Assembly (NCBI RefSeq): GCF_016908555.1
Contig: NZ_JAFBEE010000005.1
Location: 106,047-170,046, forward strand
DNA: 64,000 nt
From: Alkaliphilus hydrothermalis
GTDB taxonomy: Bacteria > Bacillota > Clostridia > Peptostreptococcales > Natronincolaceae
Direction of reading: 5' to 3'
This document shows positions 63,084 to 64,000 of the stretch, one piece after another (position 1 is the first letter of the stretch; each line of letters starts with the position of its first letter). The notes under the pieces are model-generated. The model searched no databases, was not told the DNA's origin, and worked only from the letters and a program-made list of their open reading frames with translations. The position numbers and the translations under genes are program-made.

Positions 63084-63126
63084 GTCAAAGGAACCGTCCC
63101 CTTTGACTCCTAGTCCCCTTTGACTC
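63084..63126. repeat. REP-like hairpin upstream of the transposase
   Basis: GTCAAAGG (63084-63091) pairs with CCTTTGAC (63100-63107) around AACCGTCC. A second partial copy, AGTCCCCTTTGACTCC, follows to 63126. Its reverse complement matches the left-flank repeat, so the transposase gene is bracketed in inverted orientation. Confidence 0.85.
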
Positions 63127-63130
63127 CTGT

Positions 63131-63832
63131 TTACTTATAAACGCCCCTATATTTATTGTCAATCAATTCAGCTATCTTCCCCATGGCATTTCTATTAGCA
63201 ATATTAGTCCAGTCATCTTTATTTGCCTCTGTCTTTTCTAAAATAGAGAAGGGCTTACCTACAATAATCTTTACATCAGCATATTGAAAACTTTCCCTAC
63301 CCATATCCCCTTTAATTGGGAGCAGTTTTTCTGTACCCTCTAGTCCAATAGGTACTATATCTACATTTGCCATTTTAGCAATTAGCAAAAATCCTTTTCG
63401 AGACTCAATCATAGCTCCAGTTCTACTTCTGGTCCCCTCAGGAAAGATAAACAAAGAACCTCCCTTAGATAAATGTTCAACGGCTTTTTTTAGAGCTTTT
63501 TTATCAGGAGAATTTGGCTCGATAGGGATCGTATTAACAGTATCCATAACCAACTTTGTCAGGGGATTCTTGCTCAATTTCACTCCTGCCATAAAAGCTA
63601 TATCGTTATCCTTAAGAAGATTATTAAGTAATACACCATCAATATTACTGAGGTGATTACCTATATAGACAGTGGGTATACCTCTTCTAGCTTCTACTAT
63701 ATCTTTATTCAAAATTTCTATATTACCATATTTCTTAATCGTACGATCCAGAATTTTATTTGTCGCTTCAACTCTTATTTTTTTTGGTGCAATACTTGAT
63801 GCCATTGCGAGAAACTTTAATAATAGGCTCAT
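63131..63832 (-). CDS. plsC: 1-acyl-sn-glycerol-3-phosphate acyltransferase (PlsC family)
   Basis: A 233-residue membrane-associated acyltransferase making phosphatidic acid. The HxxxxD motif is in YIGNHLSNIDGVLL, and the second motif is LFIFPEGTRSRTGAMI. VDIVPIGLEGTEKLLP is also typical. The start ATG follows AAAGGGAGGAAAG. It lies between the transposase unit and the group II intron end, so it is a single gene here. A related lyso-lipid acyltransferase role is possible. Confidence 0.92.
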   Translation of the reverse strand: MSLLLKFLAMASSIAPKKIRVEATNKILDRTIKKYGNIEILNKDIVEARRGIPTVYIGNHLSNIDGVLLNNLLKDNDIAFMAGVKLSKNPLTKLVMDTVNTIPIEPNSPDKKALKKAVEHLSKGGSLFIFPEGTRSRTGAMIESRKGFLLIAKMANVDIVPIGLEGTEKLLPIKGDMGRESFQYADVKIIVGKPFSILEKTEANKDDWTNIANRNAMGKIAELIDNKYRGVYK

Positions 63833-63906
63833 TTAATTTCTTTCCTCCCTTTAGTAGTATAACCTTGTACATAAAATACTCCATAAAGGAGCTAAGGAGT
63901 CAAACA

Positions 63907-64000
63907 ATCGAGTAGGCTGGAACCTTGCAATTCCAACCCCTCACAGAACCGGACTTGCCCTATTAAGGCATCCGGCTCTTCACTTCACCATTTACATAAC
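63907..64000 (-). mobile_element. 3' end of a group II intron (domains V and VI), cut by the window edge
   Basis: Minus-strand 63978-63946 matches a 33-base domain V: it starts GAGCCGGA with the AGC triad, ends TCCGGTTC, has a two-base AG bulge, and an upper hairpin. Domain VI follows at 63942-63910: GGTTGGAA pairs with TTCCAGCC, a bulged A lies in CCTACTC, and the 3' boundary is near CGAT (about 63907). The rest of the intron, possibly with a reverse transcriptase gene, should lie beyond 64000. Confidence 0.8.

Overview
The window is AT-rich, low-GC Firmicutes DNA from a spore-forming Clostridia-type bacterium. Spore genes (spoIIP, gpr, yqfC, yqfD), a class-A-like RNase P RNA, a glycine T-box leader, pyruvate phosphate dikinase with its regulator, and repeated Opp/Dpp peptide transporters all point that way. 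An Alkaliphilus-like anaerobe is a reasonable guess, but species cannot be fixed from sequence reading alone. Most genes lie on the minus strand.

Layout. 1-11.1 kb: two oligo/dipeptide ABC transporter operons. The first (substrate-binding protein, two permeases, start of an ATPase) is cut by the left edge. The second is complete (binding protein, two permeases, two ATPases) plus a small membrane protein. 11.3-16.5 kb: accessory genes, namely a lipoprotein, a flavin amine oxidase, a small unknown protein and a MASE3-PAS sensor histidine kinase. 16.6-17.1 kb: rnpB with a strong promoter and a terminator. 17.1-62.1 kb: a long housekeeping block whose order closely follows the known Bacillus subtilis order from yqfO/trmK/sigA/dnaG through ccpN/yqfL, recO/yqzL/era/cdd, dgkA/ybeY/pgpH/phoH/yqfD/yqfC, floA/nfeD, yqeY/rpsU/mtaB/rsmE/prmA, dnaJ/dnaK/grpE/hrcA, hemW/lepA/spoIIP/gpr to rpsT. 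Lineage-specific insertions in it include ppdK, dgt, single-chain GlyRS with a T-box, DUF4342, DUF3048, DUF502 and an endonuclease/exonuclease family protein. 62.1-64 kb: a RAYT-type Y1 transposase between inverted REP-like hairpins, an acyltransferase, and the 3' end (domains V and VI) of a group II intron running off the right edge.

How genes work together. CcpN, YqfL and PpdK form a regulated pyruvate/PEP module. HrcA with a perfect CIRCE controls hrcA-grpE-dnaK-dnaJ. NfeD and FloA form a membrane microdomain pair. YbeY, Era and RsmE act on the ribosome.

The most unusual feature is a family of about 120-bp intergenic elements at four places (near 40.9, 43.9-44.4, 49.9-50.3 and 51.5 kb). 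They have terminal inverted repeats next to TA dinucleotides and a central two-tier hairpin. The outer stem differs between loci but stays complementary, so selection or a mobilisation mechanism appears to preserve the structure. One locus holds three near-identical units at exact 123-bp spacing.
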